A stretch of 64,000 bases of DNA from Alentia gelatinosa (taxonomy: Eukaryota; Annelida; Polychaeta; Phyllodocida; Polynoidae). Below are positions 11,721 through 26,356 of the stretch, one piece after another. The first letter of the stretch is position 1. Each line of letters begins with the position of its first letter. The notes beneath the pieces were generated by a model. It did not search any database. It was not told where the DNA came from and saw only the letters and a list, made by a program, of their open reading frames with translations. Where the stretch lies: positions 1,602,234 through 1,666,233 of the forward strand of contig OX465592.1 in assembly GCA_950022655.1 (NCBI GenBank), written 5' to 3'. The position numbers and the translations under genes are program-made.

Positions 11721-13301
11721 CTGTTTCCTTTTGGACTTCAATCCTGACAGTTGTAGTGGCTTCAGTTGGTGACAGAGTAGTAGGGACTGTGGTTTCAGTT
11801 GCTGAAATTGTCTCAGTCGAAACTTGTGTGGGCTGTGCTGTTGAAGACACACTTTCTGAAGTTGCTTGATTAGTCACACTAGTGGTAGCACTTGCAGTAG
11901 TTGCCGCACTGGTCTCTACTGAGGTAGGAGCTTCCGTAGTTTTCCCTGTAACCAAAGCTGTAGATGTACCAGCTGTACTTGCTTCAGAGGTTAGCATGGT
12001 GGTTGGAGCACTACTTGCTTTCTCAGTGCTTGGTACTGTTGAGGAAGCTTCTGATGTCACTTCAATGGGTGAAGTGGACGAAATAGCTCCTGTTGTTGTT
12101 TCTGCTGTTGATGTGATTGCTGGAGACACCTCAGTTGTTCCCTCAGTAGATGCCACTGTTGAAAGACGTTCTGTTGTTGCCTCAGCTGTAGATGTACCAG
12201 CTGTACTTGCTTCAGAAGTTGGCATGGTCGTTGAAGGAGCACTACTTGTTTTCTCAGTACTTGGTACTGTTGAGGAAGCTTCTGATGTCACTTCAATAGG
12301 TGAGGTAGATGAAATTGCACCAGTTGTTGTTTCTGCTGTTGATGTGATTGCTGGAGACACCTCAGTAGATGCCACTGTTGAAGGACGTTCTGTTGTTGCC
12401 TCAGCTGTAGATGTACCAGCTGTACTTGCTTCAGAAGTTGGCATGGTCGTTGAAGGAGCACTACTTGTTTTCTCAGTGCTTGGTACTGTTGAGGAAGCTT
12501 CTGATGTCACTTCAATAGGTGAGGTGGATGAAATTGCACCAGTTGTTGTTTCTGCTGTTGATGTGATTGCTGGAGACACCTCAGTAGATGCCACTGTTGA
12601 AGGACGTTCAGTTGTTGCCTCAGCTGTAGATGTACCAGCTGTACTTGCTTCAGAAGTTGGCATGGTCGTTGAAGGAGCACTACTTGTTTTCTCAGTGCTT
12701 GGTACTGTTGAGGAAGCTTCTGATGTCACTTCAATAGGTGAGGTAGATGAAATTGCACCAGTTGTTGTTTCTGCTGTTGATGTGATTGCTGGAGACACCT
12801 CAGTAGATGCCACTGTTGAAAGACGTTCTGTTGTTGCCTCAGCTGTAGATGTACCAGCTGTACTTGCTTCAGAAGTTGGCATGGTCGTTGAAGGAGCACT
12901 ACTTGTTTTCTCAGTGCTTGGTACTGTTGAGGAAGCTTCTGATGTCACTTCAATAGGTGAGGTGGATGAAATTGCACCAGTTGTTGTTTCTGCTGTTGAT
13001 GTGATTGCTGGAGACACTTCAGTAGATGCCACTGTTGAAGGACGTTCTGTTGTTGCCTCAGCTGTAGATGTACCAGCTGTACTTGCTTCAGAAGTTGGCA
13101 TGGTTGTTGCAGGAGCACTACTTGTTTTCTCAGTGCTTGGTACTGTTGAGGAAGCTTCTGATGTCACTTCAATAGGTGAGGTAGATGAAATTGCTCCAGT
13201 TGTTGTTTCTGCTGTTGATGTGATTGCTGGAGACACCCCAGTTGTTCCCTCAGTAGATGCCACTGTTGAAGGACGTTCTGTCGTTCCCTCAGTAGTCAGA
13301 G
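11721..13301 (-). CDS. Mucin exon A4 (six repeats)
   Basis: 1581 bp, 527 codons, phase 1-1. It lacks the TTVRLST marker, so belongs to the other unit type. The last 90 residues before the donor leave the 73-residue register (LVTGKTTEAPTSVETSAATT and onward) and end TTVRIEVQKET, as in every A exon. Confidence 0.87.
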
Positions 13302-14224
13302 CTGTTAAGAGAAACTGTCAGTTTAATTCAGGTGTTGATTTTGTTGTATGACTTCAACGCTAGTCTTTCATTTATAACCAGTAGTACCCACTGCAGTCCA
13401 TGAGCTAGTACCATTGCTGATGCTCATGGTTGTGCTCTCTGATGATGGAATTATCACCTCCTGTTTTTTTAACAGAAATATGTTCATGTGCATGCTACAA
13501 AAGTCCCCATGAGAAGTGTGAGTATGTCTTAGATAGAGTCTGAGGCATATTTAAACTGCAACCAGACACTGCCAATATGAAAAGAAAAGGACTGATCTGG
13601 CCAGCCACCAATCAGGTTACCTTGTTGGTATTTTGCAAAACCTAAAGCATATGTCATTCTTACAAGTGTTACTATGGCATGCCATAAAACATAGGTTGAT
13701 AAACTAAAGGGAGCAGAGGTGTCACATGCCACCATCCATCCTCTGCCATAAAAATGCATTCCTATTGCTAGCCAGCCTTCTGAAAAAAAACCTTTTTTCT
13801 GACTTGCATTAGTACTTGTCATCTATGTCATTGTTTATGTATTTGTTGGTAGCCTGGGATGGTTAACTCATTATCAACTAAGGTCGGAAGGAATTGTAAA
13901 TGTATTGTTCAACACCCACTGCTTATCATCTCTTAAACATAACCACCTGGCTGAAAAGTATTTCAAGGGAAGGCACACAATTGTGTACTGGACAAGATTG
14001 ATACCAAGGCTAATCCAAATCCCTTATGAAGATAATGGTCTATCTGTCTACCCGCACTGGTCAACAATTCTATAAGCGTATTATCAGAACAGAGTCTTCC
14101 AATATTGCCATATGCTTAGAGAAGTATGTACCTCTTACATTGCAGAAATGGAAGAATGATTTATCTATGCAATCAAATTATAGAAATTGTGCAATTTCCA
14201 AAGCAAGATATGAAGCCAAATGAC

Positions 14225-15058
14225 CTTGTATCTCGATAGTTGAGGAGGTTGCTTCAGTTGGTACATTTGTAGTTGGCACTGTTCTTTCAGTTGTTGCTAC
14301 AATGGTCGAAGTCTGTGCACTTTCTGGAGTACTTGAACCAGTCAAAGTTGTCTGAGCAAGTTCAACATTGATAGTGGTAGCAGTGCTTGGTTGGGTTGTC
14401 CCTGAAGTGGTAGGTTCTACTGTACTTGGCTCAGTAGAGAGTGCTTCAGTTGATGCCTCTGAAGTGATATGTGGGGTAGACACATGATTGCTTTGATCTG
14501 TGGTCATCTTTGAGGTGAAGGATTCTGTGGTCTCCACTGTTGAAGTTGATTCTGTGGTTTGACCTGGTGTCTGGGACTCGGTTTGAGTGGTCATCTGTGT
14601 AGTGGGTAGCTGAGTACTTGCCTCAGTTGGCATTAGTGTTGAGGAAGGCCCACTACTTGTTGTAGACTGGCTCTCTGTTGATGAACCCTCAGTAGTTAGA
14701 TCTGTAGGCTGTGGTGTTGAAGAAACAGCCTCTGAGGTTTCTTGACTGGTCAGAACTGCAGTGCTTGTTGCACTTGTCAATGCTGAGGAAGAAGCACCTG
14801 TGCTTAAGCCAGCGGTCAAAGTAGGTGAAGTCTCAGGTGCACTTGCTTCAGTGCTTCCCACACTGGTCACAGCAGCAGTTGTTCTTTCTGTGGATACTAC
14901 AGTAGAGGAGGCCTCTCTTGCAGCTTCAGTGGCTGATGTAGTCAAAGTTTCAGTTGATGTCTCCTCTGATGTTGTAGGCACTGGAGATGACAGCGCTGTT
15001 GTTCCTTCAGTTGAGAAAACTGTGGAAGTAGCCCCTGTTGTACCTTCAGTAGTCATAG
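14225..15058 (-). CDS. Mucin exon B4
   Basis: 834 bp, 278 codons, phase 1-1. Private changes are TEASAPETS and TTDQSNHVS. Confidence 0.85.
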
Positions 15059-15618
15059 CTGTGAGAAAAACCTTGCATTTAATTCTATGCTAGCACTGTG
15101 AATCTCTTTGTGTCTTAAGGACTTGTTGTTTGGATCTAATCATTTTCCTGGGATAACAATTACTCAGAAATCTATAATATGTAGGAAAAGAACTCATATT
15201 TCACTCTCAACAGAAAACAAGGTGAGTATGAATGCATTTTGTATAGCTTATACTCAAGAGATGAAAACCTTTGAAACCCATTTCTAGTAGGAGTAACCAA
15301 TACCTTTAGAAACACAAAGACTTGACTACTACAGGTCAATTAGTAAAATGATATCTCTGGCTGTCATTGAACATGTCACCTGTCTTATTGAAGAGTTGGC
15401 CCTGAGGCAGGTCTGTGGAATTGTCTATGTACATCTCTATAGACAAGCTAGGTAAGGCAAAGGCAATATCTGTATTTTCATTACATGTCAGGGACCAAAG
15501 TTGCTCCCTTGTCTCCACTTCCATGTAGATATTCTATGAAAGAAGCATATTAGCATTTACATATTGCATAGGATATTCCAAGGATTCATGGAAAGGAAAT
15601 GGAGGATGGGGGTATCAC

Positions 15619-17199
15619 CTGTTTCCTTTTGGACTTCAATCCTGACAGTTGTAGTGGCTTCAGTTGGTGACAGAGTAGTAGGGACTGTGGTTTCAGTTGC
15701 TGAAATTGTCTCAGTCGAAACTTGTGTGGGCTGTGCTGTTGAAGACACACTTTCTGAAGTTGCTTGATTAGTCACACTAGTGGTAGCACTTGCAGTAGTT
15801 GCCGCACTGGTCTCTACTGAGGTAGGAGCTTCCGTAGTTTTCCCTGTAACCAAAGCTGTAGATGTACCAGCTGTACTTGCTTCAGAGGTTAGCATGGTGG
15901 TTGGAGCACTACTTGCTTTCTCAGTGCTTGGTACTGTTGAGGAAGCTTCTGATGTCACTTCAATGGGTGAAGTGGACGAAATAGCTCCTGTTGTTGTTTC
16001 TGTTGTTGATGTGATTGCTGGAGACACCTCAGTTGTTCCCTCAGTAGATGCCACTGTTGAAAGACGTTCTGTTGTTGCCTCAGCTGTAGATGTACCAGCT
16101 GTACTTGCTTCAGAAGTTGGCATGGTCGTTGAAGGAGCACTACTTGTTTTCTCAGTACTTGGTACTGTTGAGGAAGCTTCTGATGTCACTTCAATAGGTG
16201 AGGTAGATGAAATTGCACCAGTTGTTGTTTCTGCTGTTGATGTGATTGCTGGAGACACCTCAGTAGATGCCACTGTTGAAGGACGTTCTGTTGTTGCCTC
16301 AGCTGTAGATGTACCAGCTGTACTTGCTTCAGAAGTTGGCATGGTCGTTGAAGGAGCACTACTTGTTTTCTCAGTGCTTGGTACTGTTGAGGAAGCTTCT
16401 GATGTCACTTCAATAGGTGAGGTGGATGAAATTGCACCAGTTGTTGTTTCTGCTGTTGATGTGATTGCTGGAGACACCTCAGTAGATGCCACTGTTGAAG
16501 GACGTTCAGTTGTTGCCTCAGCTGTAGATGTACCAGCTGTACTTGCTTCAGAAGTTGGCATGGTCGTTGAAGGAGCACTACTTGTTTTCTCAGTGCTTGG
16601 TACTGTTGAGGAAGCTTCTGATGTCACTTCAATAGGTGAGGTAGATGAAATTGCACCAGTTGTTGTTTCTGCTGTTGATGTGATTGCTGGAGACACCTCA
16701 GTAGATGCCACTGTTGAAAGACGTACTGTTGTTGCCTCAGCTGTAGATGTACCAGCTGTACTTGCTTCAGAAGTTGGCATGGTCGTTGAAGGAGCACTAC
16801 TTGTTTTCTCAGTGCTTGGTACTGTTGAGGAAGCTTCTGATGTCACTTCAATAGGTGAGGTGGATGAAATTGCACCAGTTGTTGTTTCTGCTGTTGATGT
16901 GATTGCTGGAGACACTTCAGTAGATGCCACTGTTGAAGGACGTTCTGTTGTTGCCTCAGCTGTAGATGTACCAGCTGTACTTGCTTCAGAAGTTGGCATG
17001 GTTGTTGCAGGAGCACTACTTGTTTTCTCAGTGCTTGGTACTGTTGAGGAAGCTTCTGATGTCACTTCAATAGGTGAGGTAGATGAAATTGCTCCAGTTG
17101 TTGTTTCTGCTGTTGATGTGATTGCTGGAGACACCCCAGTTGTTCCCTCAGTAGATGCCACTGTTGAAGGACGTTCTGTCGTTCCCTCAGTAGTCAGAG
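15619..17199 (-). CDS. Mucin exon A5 (six repeats)
   Basis: 1581 bp, 527 codons, phase 1-1. It has the TTVRLST marker in the repeat at about 16729. The repeat core is VSPAITSTAETTT, then AISSTSPIEVTSEASSTVPS, then PTSEASTAGTSTAEATTERP, with no Cys. Confidence 0.87.
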
Positions 17200-18122
17200 C
17201 TGTTAAGAGAAACTGTCAGTTTAATTCAGGTGTTGATTTTGTTGTATGACTTCAACGCTAGTCTTTCATTTATAACCAGTAGTACCCACTGCAGTCCATG
17301 AGCTAGTACCATTGCTGATGCTCATGGTTGTGCTCTCTGATGATGGAATTATCACCTCCTGTTTTTTTAACAGAAATATGTTCATGTGCATGCTACAAAA
17401 GTCCCCATGAGAAGTGTGAGTATGTCTTAGATAGAGTCTGAGGCATATTTAAACTGCAACCAGACACTGCCAATATGAAAAGAAAAGGACTGATCTGGCC
17501 AGCCACCAATCAGGTTACCTTGTTGGTATTTTGCAAAACCTAAAGCATATGTCATTCTTACAAGTGTTACTATGGCATGCCATAAAACATAGGTTGATAA
17601 ACTAAAGGGAGCAGAGGTGTCACATGCCACCATCCATCCTCTGCCATAAAAATGCATTCCTATTGCTAGCCAGCCTTCTGAAAAAAAACCTTTTTTCTGA
17701 CTTGCATTAGTACTTGTCATCTATGTCATTGTTTATGTATTTGTTGGTAGCCTGGGATGGTTAACTCATTATCAACTAAGGTCGGAAGGAATTGTAAATG
17801 TATTGTTCAACACCCACTGCTTATCATCTCTTAAACATAACCACCTGGCTGAAAAGTATTTCAAGGGAAGGCACACAATTGTGTACTGGACAAGATTGAT
17901 ACTAAGGCTAATCCAAATCCCTTATGAAGATAATGGTCTATCTGTCTACCCACACTGGTCAACAATTCTATAAGCGTATTATCAGAACGGAGTCTTCCAA
18001 TATTGCCATATGCTTAGAGAAGTATGTACCTCTTACATTGCAGAAATGGAAGAATGATTTATCTATGCAATCAAATTATAGAAATTGTGCAATTTCCAAA
18101 GCAAGATATGAAGCCAAATGAC

Positions 18123-18956
18123 CTTGTATCTCGATAGTTGAGGAGGTTGCTTCAGTTGGTACATTTGTAGTTGGCACTGTTCTTTCAGTTGTTGCTACAA
18201 TGGTCGAAGTCTGTGCACTTTCTGGAGTACTTGAACCAGTCAAAGTTGTCTGAGCAAGTTCAACATTGATAGTGGTAGCAGTGCTTGGTTGGGTTGTCCC
18301 TGAAGTGGTAGGTTCTACTGTACTTGGCTCAGTAGAGAGTGCTTCAGTTGATGCCTCTGAAGTGATATGTGGGGTAGACACATGAGTGCTTTGATCTGTG
18401 GTCATCTTTGAGGTGAAGGATTCTGTGGTCTCCACTGTTGAAGTTGATTCTGTGGTTTGACCTGGTGTCTGGGACTCGGTTTGAGTGGTCATCTGTGTAG
18501 TGGGTAGCTGAGTACTTGCCTCAGTTGGCATTAGTGTTGAGGAAGGCCCACTACTTGTTGTAGACTGGCTCTCTGTTGATGAACCCTCAGTAGTTAGATC
18601 TGTAGGCTGTGGTGTTGAAGAAACAGCCTCTGAGGTTTCTTGACTGGTCAGAACTGCAGTGCTTGTTGCACTTGTCAATGCTGAGGAAGAAGCACCTGTG
18701 CTTAAGCCAGCGGTCAAAGTAGGTGAAGTCTCAGGTACACTTGCTTCAGTGCTTCCCACACTGGTCACAGCAGCAGATGTTCTTTCTGTGGATACTACAG
18801 TAGAGGAGGCCTCTCTTGCAGCTTCAGTGGCTGATGTAGTCAAACTTTCAGTTGATGTCTCCTCTGATGTTGTAGGCACTGGAGATGACAGCGCTGTTGT
18901 TCCTTCAGTTGAGAAAACTGTGGAAGTAGCCCCTGTTGTACCTTCAGTAGTCATAG
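18123..18956 (-). CDS. Mucin exon B5
   Basis: 834 bp, 278 codons, phase 1-1. Its peptide appears identical to that of B1, four units away, including ESLTT and ERTSAAVT. Confidence 0.85.
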
Positions 18957-19516
18957 CTGTGAGAAAAACCTTGCATTTAATTCTATGCTAGCACTGTGAA
19001 TCTCTTTATGTCTTAAGGACTTGTTGTTTGGATCTAATCGTTTTCCTGGGCTAACAATTACTATAAAATCTATAATATGTAGGAAAAGAACTCATATTTC
19101 ACTCTCAACAGAAAACAAGGTGAGTATGAATGCATTTTGTATAGCTTATACTCAAGAGATGAAAACCTTTGAAACCCATTTCCAGTAGGAGTAACCAATA
19201 CCTTTAGAAACACAAAGACTTGACTACTACAGGTCAATTAGTAAAATGATATCTCTGGCTGTCATTGAACATGTCATCTGTCTTATTAAAGAGTTGGCCC
19301 TGAGGCAGGTCTGTGGAATTGTCTATGTACATCTCTATAGACAAGCTAGGTAAGGCAAAGGCAATATCTGTATTTTCATTACATGTCAGGGACCAAAGTT
19401 GCTCCCTTGTCTCCACTTCCATGTAGATATTCTATGAAAGAAGCATATTAGCATTTACATATTGCATAGGATATTCCAAGGATTCATGGAAAGGAAATGG
19501 AGGATGGGGGTATCAC

Positions 19517-21535
19517 CTGTTTCCTTTTGGACTTCAATCCTGACAGTTGTAGTGGCTTCAGTTGGTGACAGAGTAGTAGGGACTGTGGTTTCAGTTGCTG
19601 AAATTGTCTCAGTCGAAACTTGTGTGGGCTGTGCTGTTGAAGACACACTTTCTGAAGTTGCTTGATTAGTCACACTAGTGGTAGCACTTGCAGTAGTTGC
19701 CGCACTGGTCTCTACTGAGGTAGGAGCTTCCGTAGTTTTCCCTGTAACCAAAGCTGTAGATGTACCAGCTGTACTTGCTTCAGAGGTTAGCATGGTGGTT
19801 GGAGCACTACTTGCTTTCTCAGTGCTTGGTACTGTTGAGGAAGCTTCTGATGTCACTTCAATGGGTGAAGTGGACGAAATAGCTCCTGTTGTTGTTTCTG
19901 CTGTTGATGTGATTGCTGGAGACACCTCAGTTGTTCCCTCAGTAGATGCCACTGTTGAAAGACGTTCTGTTGTTGCCTCAGCTGTAGATGTACCAGCTGT
20001 ACTTGCTTCAGAAGTTGGCATGGTCGTTGAAGGAGCACTACTTGTTTTCTCAGTACTTGGTACTGTTGAGGAAGCTTCTGATGTCACTTCAATAGGTGAG
20101 GTAGATGAAATTGCACCAGTTGTTGTTTCTGCTGTTGATGTGATTGCTGGAGACACCTCAGTAGATGCCACTGTTGAAGGACGTTCTGTTGTTGCCTCAG
20201 CTGTAGATGTACCAGCTGTACTTGCTTCAGAAGTTGGCATGGTCGTTGAAGGAGCACTACTTGTTTTCTCAGTGCTTGGTACTGTTGAGGAAGCTTCTGA
20301 TGTCACTTCAATAGGTGAGGTGGATGAAATTGCACCAGTTGTTGTTTCTGCTGTTGATGTGATTGCTGGAGACACCTCAGTAGATGCCACTGTTGAAAGA
20401 CGTTCTGTTGTTGCCTCAGCTGTAGATGTACCAGCTGTACTTGCTTCAGAAGTTGGCATGGTCGTTGAAGGAGCACTACTTGTTTTCTCAGTACTTGGTA
20501 CTGTTGAGGAAGCTTCTGATGTCACTTCAATAGGTGAGGTAGATGAAATTGCACCAGTTGTTGTTTCTGCTGTTGATGTGATTGCTGGAGACACCTCAGT
20601 AGATGCCACTGTTGAAGGACGTTCTGTTGTTGCCTCAGCTGTAGATGTACCAGCTGTACTTGCTTCAGAAGTTGGCATGGTCGTTGAAGGAGCACTACTT
20701 GTTTTCTCAGTGCTTGGTACTGTTGAGGAAGCTTCTGATGTCACTTCAATAGGTGAGGTGGATGAAATTGCACCAGTTGTTGTTTCTGCTGTTGATGTGA
20801 TTGCTGGAGACACCTCAGTAGATGCCACTGTTGAAGGACGTTCAGTTGTTGCCTCAGCTGTAGATGTACCAGCTGTACTTGCTTCAGAAGTTGGCATGGT
20901 CGTTGAAGGAGCACTACTTGTTTTCTCAGTGCTATGTACTGTTGAGGAAGCTTCTGATGTCACTTCAATAGGTGAGGTAGATGAAATTGCACCAGTTGTT
21001 GTTTCTGCTGTTGATGTGATTGCTGGAGACACCTCAGTAGATGCCACTGTTGAAAGACGTTCTGTTGTTGCCTCAGCTGTAGATGTACCAGCTGTACTTG
21101 CTTCAGAAGTTGGCATGGTCGTTGAAGGAGCACTACTTGTTTTCTCAGGGCTATGTTCTGTTGAGGAAGCTTCTGATGTCACTTCAATAGGTGAGGTGGA
21201 TGAAATTGCACCAGTTGTTGTTTCTGCTGTTGATGTGATTGCTGGAGACACTTCAGTAGATGCCACTGTTGAAGGACGTTCTGTTGTTGCCTCAGCTGTA
21301 GATGTACCAGCTGTACTTGCTTCAGAAGTTGGCATGGTTGTTGCAGGAGCACTACTTGTTTTCTCAGTGCTTGGTACTGTTGAGGAAGCTTCTGATGTCA
21401 CTTCAATAGGTGAGGTAGATGAAATTGCTCCAGTTGTTGTTTCTGCTGTTGATGTGATTGCTGGAGACACCCCAGTTGTTCCCTCAGTAGATGCCACTGT
21501 TGAAGGACGTTCTGTCGTTCCCTCAGTAGTCAGAG
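19517..21535 (-). CDS. Mucin exon A6 (eight repeats)
   Basis: 2019 bp, 673 codons, phase 1-1. Two 219-bp repeats longer than standard. Two neighbouring repeats have altered cores, TEHSPEK and TVHSTEK, where others have TVPSTEK. Confidence 0.87.
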
Positions 21536-22458
21536 CTGTTAAGAGAAACTGTCAGTTTAATTCAGGTGTTGATTTTGTTGTATGACTTCAACGCTAGTCT
21601 TTCATTTATAACCAGTAGTACCCACTGCAGTCCATGAGCTAGTACCATTGCTGATGCTCATGGTTGTGCTCTCTGATGATGGAATTATCACCTCCTGTTT
21701 TTTTAACAGAAATATGTTCATGTGCATGCTACAAAAGTCCCCATGAGAAGTGTGAGTATGTCTTAGATAGAGTCTGAGGCATATTTAAACTGCAACCAGA
21801 CACTGCCAATATGAAAAGAAAAGGACTGATCTGGCCAGCCACCAATCAGGTTACCTTGTTGGTATTTTGCAAAACCTAAAGCATATGTCATTCTTACAAG
21901 TGTTACTATGGCATGCCATAAAACATAGGTTGATAAACTAAAGGGAGCAGAGGTGTCACATGCCACCATCCATCCTCTGCCATAAAAATGCATTCCTATT
22001 GCTAGCCAGCCTTCTGAAAAAAAACCTTTTTTCTGACTTGCATTAGTACTTGTCATCTATGTCATTGTTTATGTATTTGTTGGTAGCCTGGGATGGTTAA
22101 CTCATTATCAACTAAGGTCGGAAGGAATTGTAAATGTATTGTTCAACACCCACTGCTTATCATCTCTTAAACATAACCACCTGGCTGAAAAGTATTTCAA
22201 GGGAAGGCACACAATTGTGTACTGGACAAGATTGATACCAAGGCTAATCCAAATCCCTTATGAAGATAATGGTCTATCTGTCTACCCGCACTGGTCAACA
22301 ATTCTATAAGCGTATTATCAGAACAGAGTCTTCCAATATTGCCATATGCTTAGAGAAGTATGTACCTCTTACATTGCAGAAATGGAAGAATGATTTATCT
22401 ATGCAATCAAATTATAGAAATTGTGCAATTTCCAAAGCAAGATATGAAGCCAAATGAC

Positions 22459-23292
22459 CTTGTATCTCGATAGTTGAGGAGGTTGCTTCAGTTGGTACAT
22501 TTGTAGTTGGCACTGTTCTTTCAGTTGTTGCTACAATGGTCGAAGTCTGTGCACTTTCTGGAGTACTTGAACCAGTCAAAGTTGTCTGAGCAAGTTCAAC
22601 ATTGATAGTGGTAGCAGTGCTTGGTTGGGTTGTCCCTGAAGTGGTAGGTTCTACTGTACTTGGCTCAGTAGAGAGTGCTTCAGTTGATGCCTCTGAGGTG
22701 ATATGTGGGGTAGACACATGAGTGCTTTGATCTGTGGTCATCTTTGAGGTGAAGGATTCTGTGGTCTCCACTGTTGAAGTTGATTCTGTGGTTTTACCTA
22801 GTGTCTGGGACTCGGTTTGAGTGGTCATCTGTGTAGTGGGTAGCTGAGTACTTGCCTCAGTTGGCATTAGTGTTGAGGAAGGCCCACTACTTGTTGTAGA
22901 CTGGCTCTCTGTTGATGAACCCTCAGTAGTTAGATCTATAGGCTGTGGTGTTGAAGAAACAGCCTCTGAGGTTTCTTGACTGGTCAGAACTGCAGTGCTT
23001 GTTGCACTTGTCAATGCTGAGGAAGAAGCACCTGTGCTTAAGCCAGCGGTCAAAGTAGGTGAAGTCTCAGGTACACTTGCTTCAGTGCTTCCCACACTGG
23101 TCACAGCAGCAGATGTTCTTTCTGTGGATACTACAGTAGAGGAGGCCTCTCTTGCAGCTTCAGTGGCTGATGTAGTCAAACTTTCAGTTGATGTCTCCTC
23201 TGATGTTGTAGGCACTGGAGATGACAGCGCTGTTGTTCCTTCAGTTGAGAAAACTGTGGAAGTAGCCCCTGTTGTACCTTCAGTAGTCATAG
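22459..23292 (-). CDS. Mucin exon B6
   Basis: 834 bp, 278 codons, phase 1-1. It shares QPIDLTTE with B2, four units away. Private change SQTLGKTT. Confidence 0.85.
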
Positions 23293-23852
23293 CTGTGAGA
23301 AAAACCTTGCATTTAATTCTATGCTAGCACTGTGAATCTCTTCGTGTCTTAAGGACTTGTTGTTTGGATCTAATCATTTTCCTGGGATAACAATTACTCA
23401 GAAATCTATAATATGTAGGAAAAGAACTCATATTTCACTCTCAACAGAAAACAAGGTGAGTATGAATGCATTTTGTATAGCTTATACTCAAGAGATGAAA
23501 ACCTTTGAAACCCATTTCTAGTAGGAGTAACCAATACCTTTAGAAACACAAAGACTTGACTACTACAGGTCAATTAGTAAAATGATATCTCTGGCTGTCA
23601 TTGAACATGTCACCTGTCTTATTGAAGAGTTGGCCCTGAGGCAGGTCTGTGGAATTGTCTATGTACATCTCTATAGACAAGCTAGGTAAGGCAAAGGCAA
23701 TATCTGTATTTTCATTACATGTCAGGGACCAAAGTTGCTCCCTTGTCTCCACTTCCATGTAGATATTCTATGAAAGAAGCATATTAGCATTTACATATTG
23801 CATACGATATTCCAAGGATTCATGGAAAGGAAATGGAGGATGGGGGTATCAC

Positions 23853-25433
23853 CTGTTTCCTTTTGGACTTCAATCCTGACAGTTGTAGTGGCTTCAGTTG
23901 GTGACAGAGTAGTAGGGACTGTGGTTTCAGTTGCTGAAATTGTCTCAGTCGAAACTTGTGTGGGCTGTGCTGTTGAAGACACACTTTCTGAAGTTGCTTG
24001 ATTAGTCACACTAGTGGTAGCACTTGCAGTAGTTGCCGCACTGGTCTCTACTGAGGTAGGAGCTTCCGTAGTTTTCCCTGTAACCAAAGCTGTAGATGTA
24101 CCAGCTGTACTTGCTTCAGAGGTTAGCATGGTGGTTGGAGCACTACTTGCTTTCTCAGTGCTTGGTACTGTTGAGGAAGCTTCTGATGTCACTTCAATGG
24201 GTGAAGTGGACGAAATAGCTCCTGTTGTTGTTTCTGCTGTTGATGTGATTGCGGGAGACACCTCAGTTGTTCCCTCAGTAGATGCCACTGTTGAAGGACG
24301 TTCTGTTGTCGCCTCAGCTGTAGATGTACCAGCTGTACTTGCTTCAGAAGTTGGCATGGTCGTTGAAGGAGCACTACTTGTTTTCTCAGTGCTTGGTACT
24401 GTTGAGGAAGCTTCTGATGTCACTTCAATAGGTGAGGTGGATGAAATTGCACCAGTTGTTGTTTCTGCTGTTGATGTGATTGCTGGAGACACTTCAGTAG
24501 ATGCCACTGTTGAAGGACGTTCTGTTGTTGCCTCAGCTGTAGATGTACCAGCTGTACTTGCTTCAGAAGTTGGCATGGTCGTTGAAGGAGCACTACTTGT
24601 TTTCTCAGTGCTTGGTACTGTTGAGGAAGCTTCTGATGTCACTTCAATAGGTGAGGTGGATGAAATTGCACCAGTTGTTGTTTCTGCTGTTGATGTGATT
24701 GCTGGAGACACCTCAGTAGATGCCACTGTTGAAGGACGTTCAGTTGTTGCCTCAGCTGTAGATGTACCAGCTGTACTTGCTTCAGAAGTTGGCATGGTCG
24801 TTGAAGGAGCACTACTTGTTTTCTCAGTGCTTGGTACTGTTGAGGAAGCTTCTGATGTCACTTCAATAGGTGAGGTAGATGAAATTGCACCAGTTGTTGT
24901 TTCTGCTGTTGATGTGATTGCTGGAGACACCTCAGTAGATGCCACTGTTGAAAGACGTACTGTTGTTGCCTCAGCTGTAGATGTACCAGCTGTACTTGCT
25001 TCAGAAGTTGGCATGGTCGTTGAAGGACCACTACTTGTTTTCTCAGTGCTTGGTACTGTTGAGGAAGCTTCTGATGTCACTTCAATAGGTGAGGTGGATG
25101 AAATTGCACCAGTTGTTGTTTCTGCTGTTGATGTGATTGCTGGAGACACCTCAGTAGATACCACTGTTGAAGGACGTTCAGTTGTTGCCTCAGCTGTAGA
25201 TGTACCAGCTGTACTTGCTTCAGAAGTTGGCATGGTCGTTGAAGGAGCACTACTTGTTTTCTCAGTGCTTGGTACTGTTGAGGAAGCTTCTGATGTCACT
25301 TCAATAGGTGAGGTAGATGAAATTGCTCCAGTTGTTGTTTCTGCTGTTGATGTGATTGCTGGAGACACCTCAGTTGTTCCCTCAGTAGATGCCACTGTTG
25401 AAGGACGTTCTGTCGTTCCCTCAGTAGTCAGAG
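23853..25433 (-). CDS. Mucin exon A7 (six repeats)
   Basis: 1581 bp, 527 codons, phase 1-1. Private variants are STVVSTE, TSSGPST and a first repeat beginning GTTEVSP instead of GTTGVSP. It carries the TTVRLST variant also found in A3, A5 and A9, a marker of the alternating unit type. Confidence 0.87.
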
Positions 25434-26356
25434 CTGTTAAGAGAAACTGTCAGTTTAATTCAGGTGTTGATTTTGTTGTATGACTTCAACGCTAGTCTTT
25501 CATTTATAACCAGTAGTACCCACTGCAGTCCATGAGCTAGTACCATTACTGATGCTCATGGTTGTGCTCTCTGATGATGGAATTATCACCTCCTGTTTTT
25601 TTAACAGAAATATGTTCATGTGCATGCTACAAAAGTCCCCATGAGAAGTGTGAGTATGTCTTAGATAGAGTCTGAGGCATATTTAAACTGCAACCAGACA
25701 CTGCCAATATGAAAAGAAAAGGACTGATCTGGCCAGCCACCAATCAGGTTACCTTGTTGGTATTTTGCAAAACCTAAAGCATATGTCATTCTTACAAGTG
25801 TTACTATGGCATGCCATAAAACATAGGTTGATAAACTAAAGGGAGCAGAGGTGTCACATGCCACCATCCATCCTCTGCCATAAAAATGCATTCCTATTGC
25901 TAGCCAGCCTTCTGAAAAAAAACCTTTTTTCTGACTTGCATTAGTACTTGTCATCTATGTCATTGTTTATGTATTTGTTGGTAGCCTGGGATGGTTAACT
26001 CATTATCAACTAAGGTCGGAAGGAATTGTAAATGTATTGTTCAACACCCACTGCTTATCATCTCTTAAACATAACCACCTGGCTGAAAAGTATTTCAAGG
26101 GAAGGCACACAATTGTGTACTGGACAAGATTGATACCAAGGCTAATCCAAATCCCTTATGAAGATAATGGTCTATCTGTCTACCCACACTGGTCAACAAT
26201 TCTATAAGCGTATTATCAGAACAGAGTCTTCCAATATTGCCATATGCTTAGAGAAGTATGTACCTCTTACATTGCAGAAATGGAAGAATGATTTATCTAT
26301 GCAATCAAATTATAGAAATTGTGCAATTTCCAAAGCAAGATATGAAGCCAAATGAC

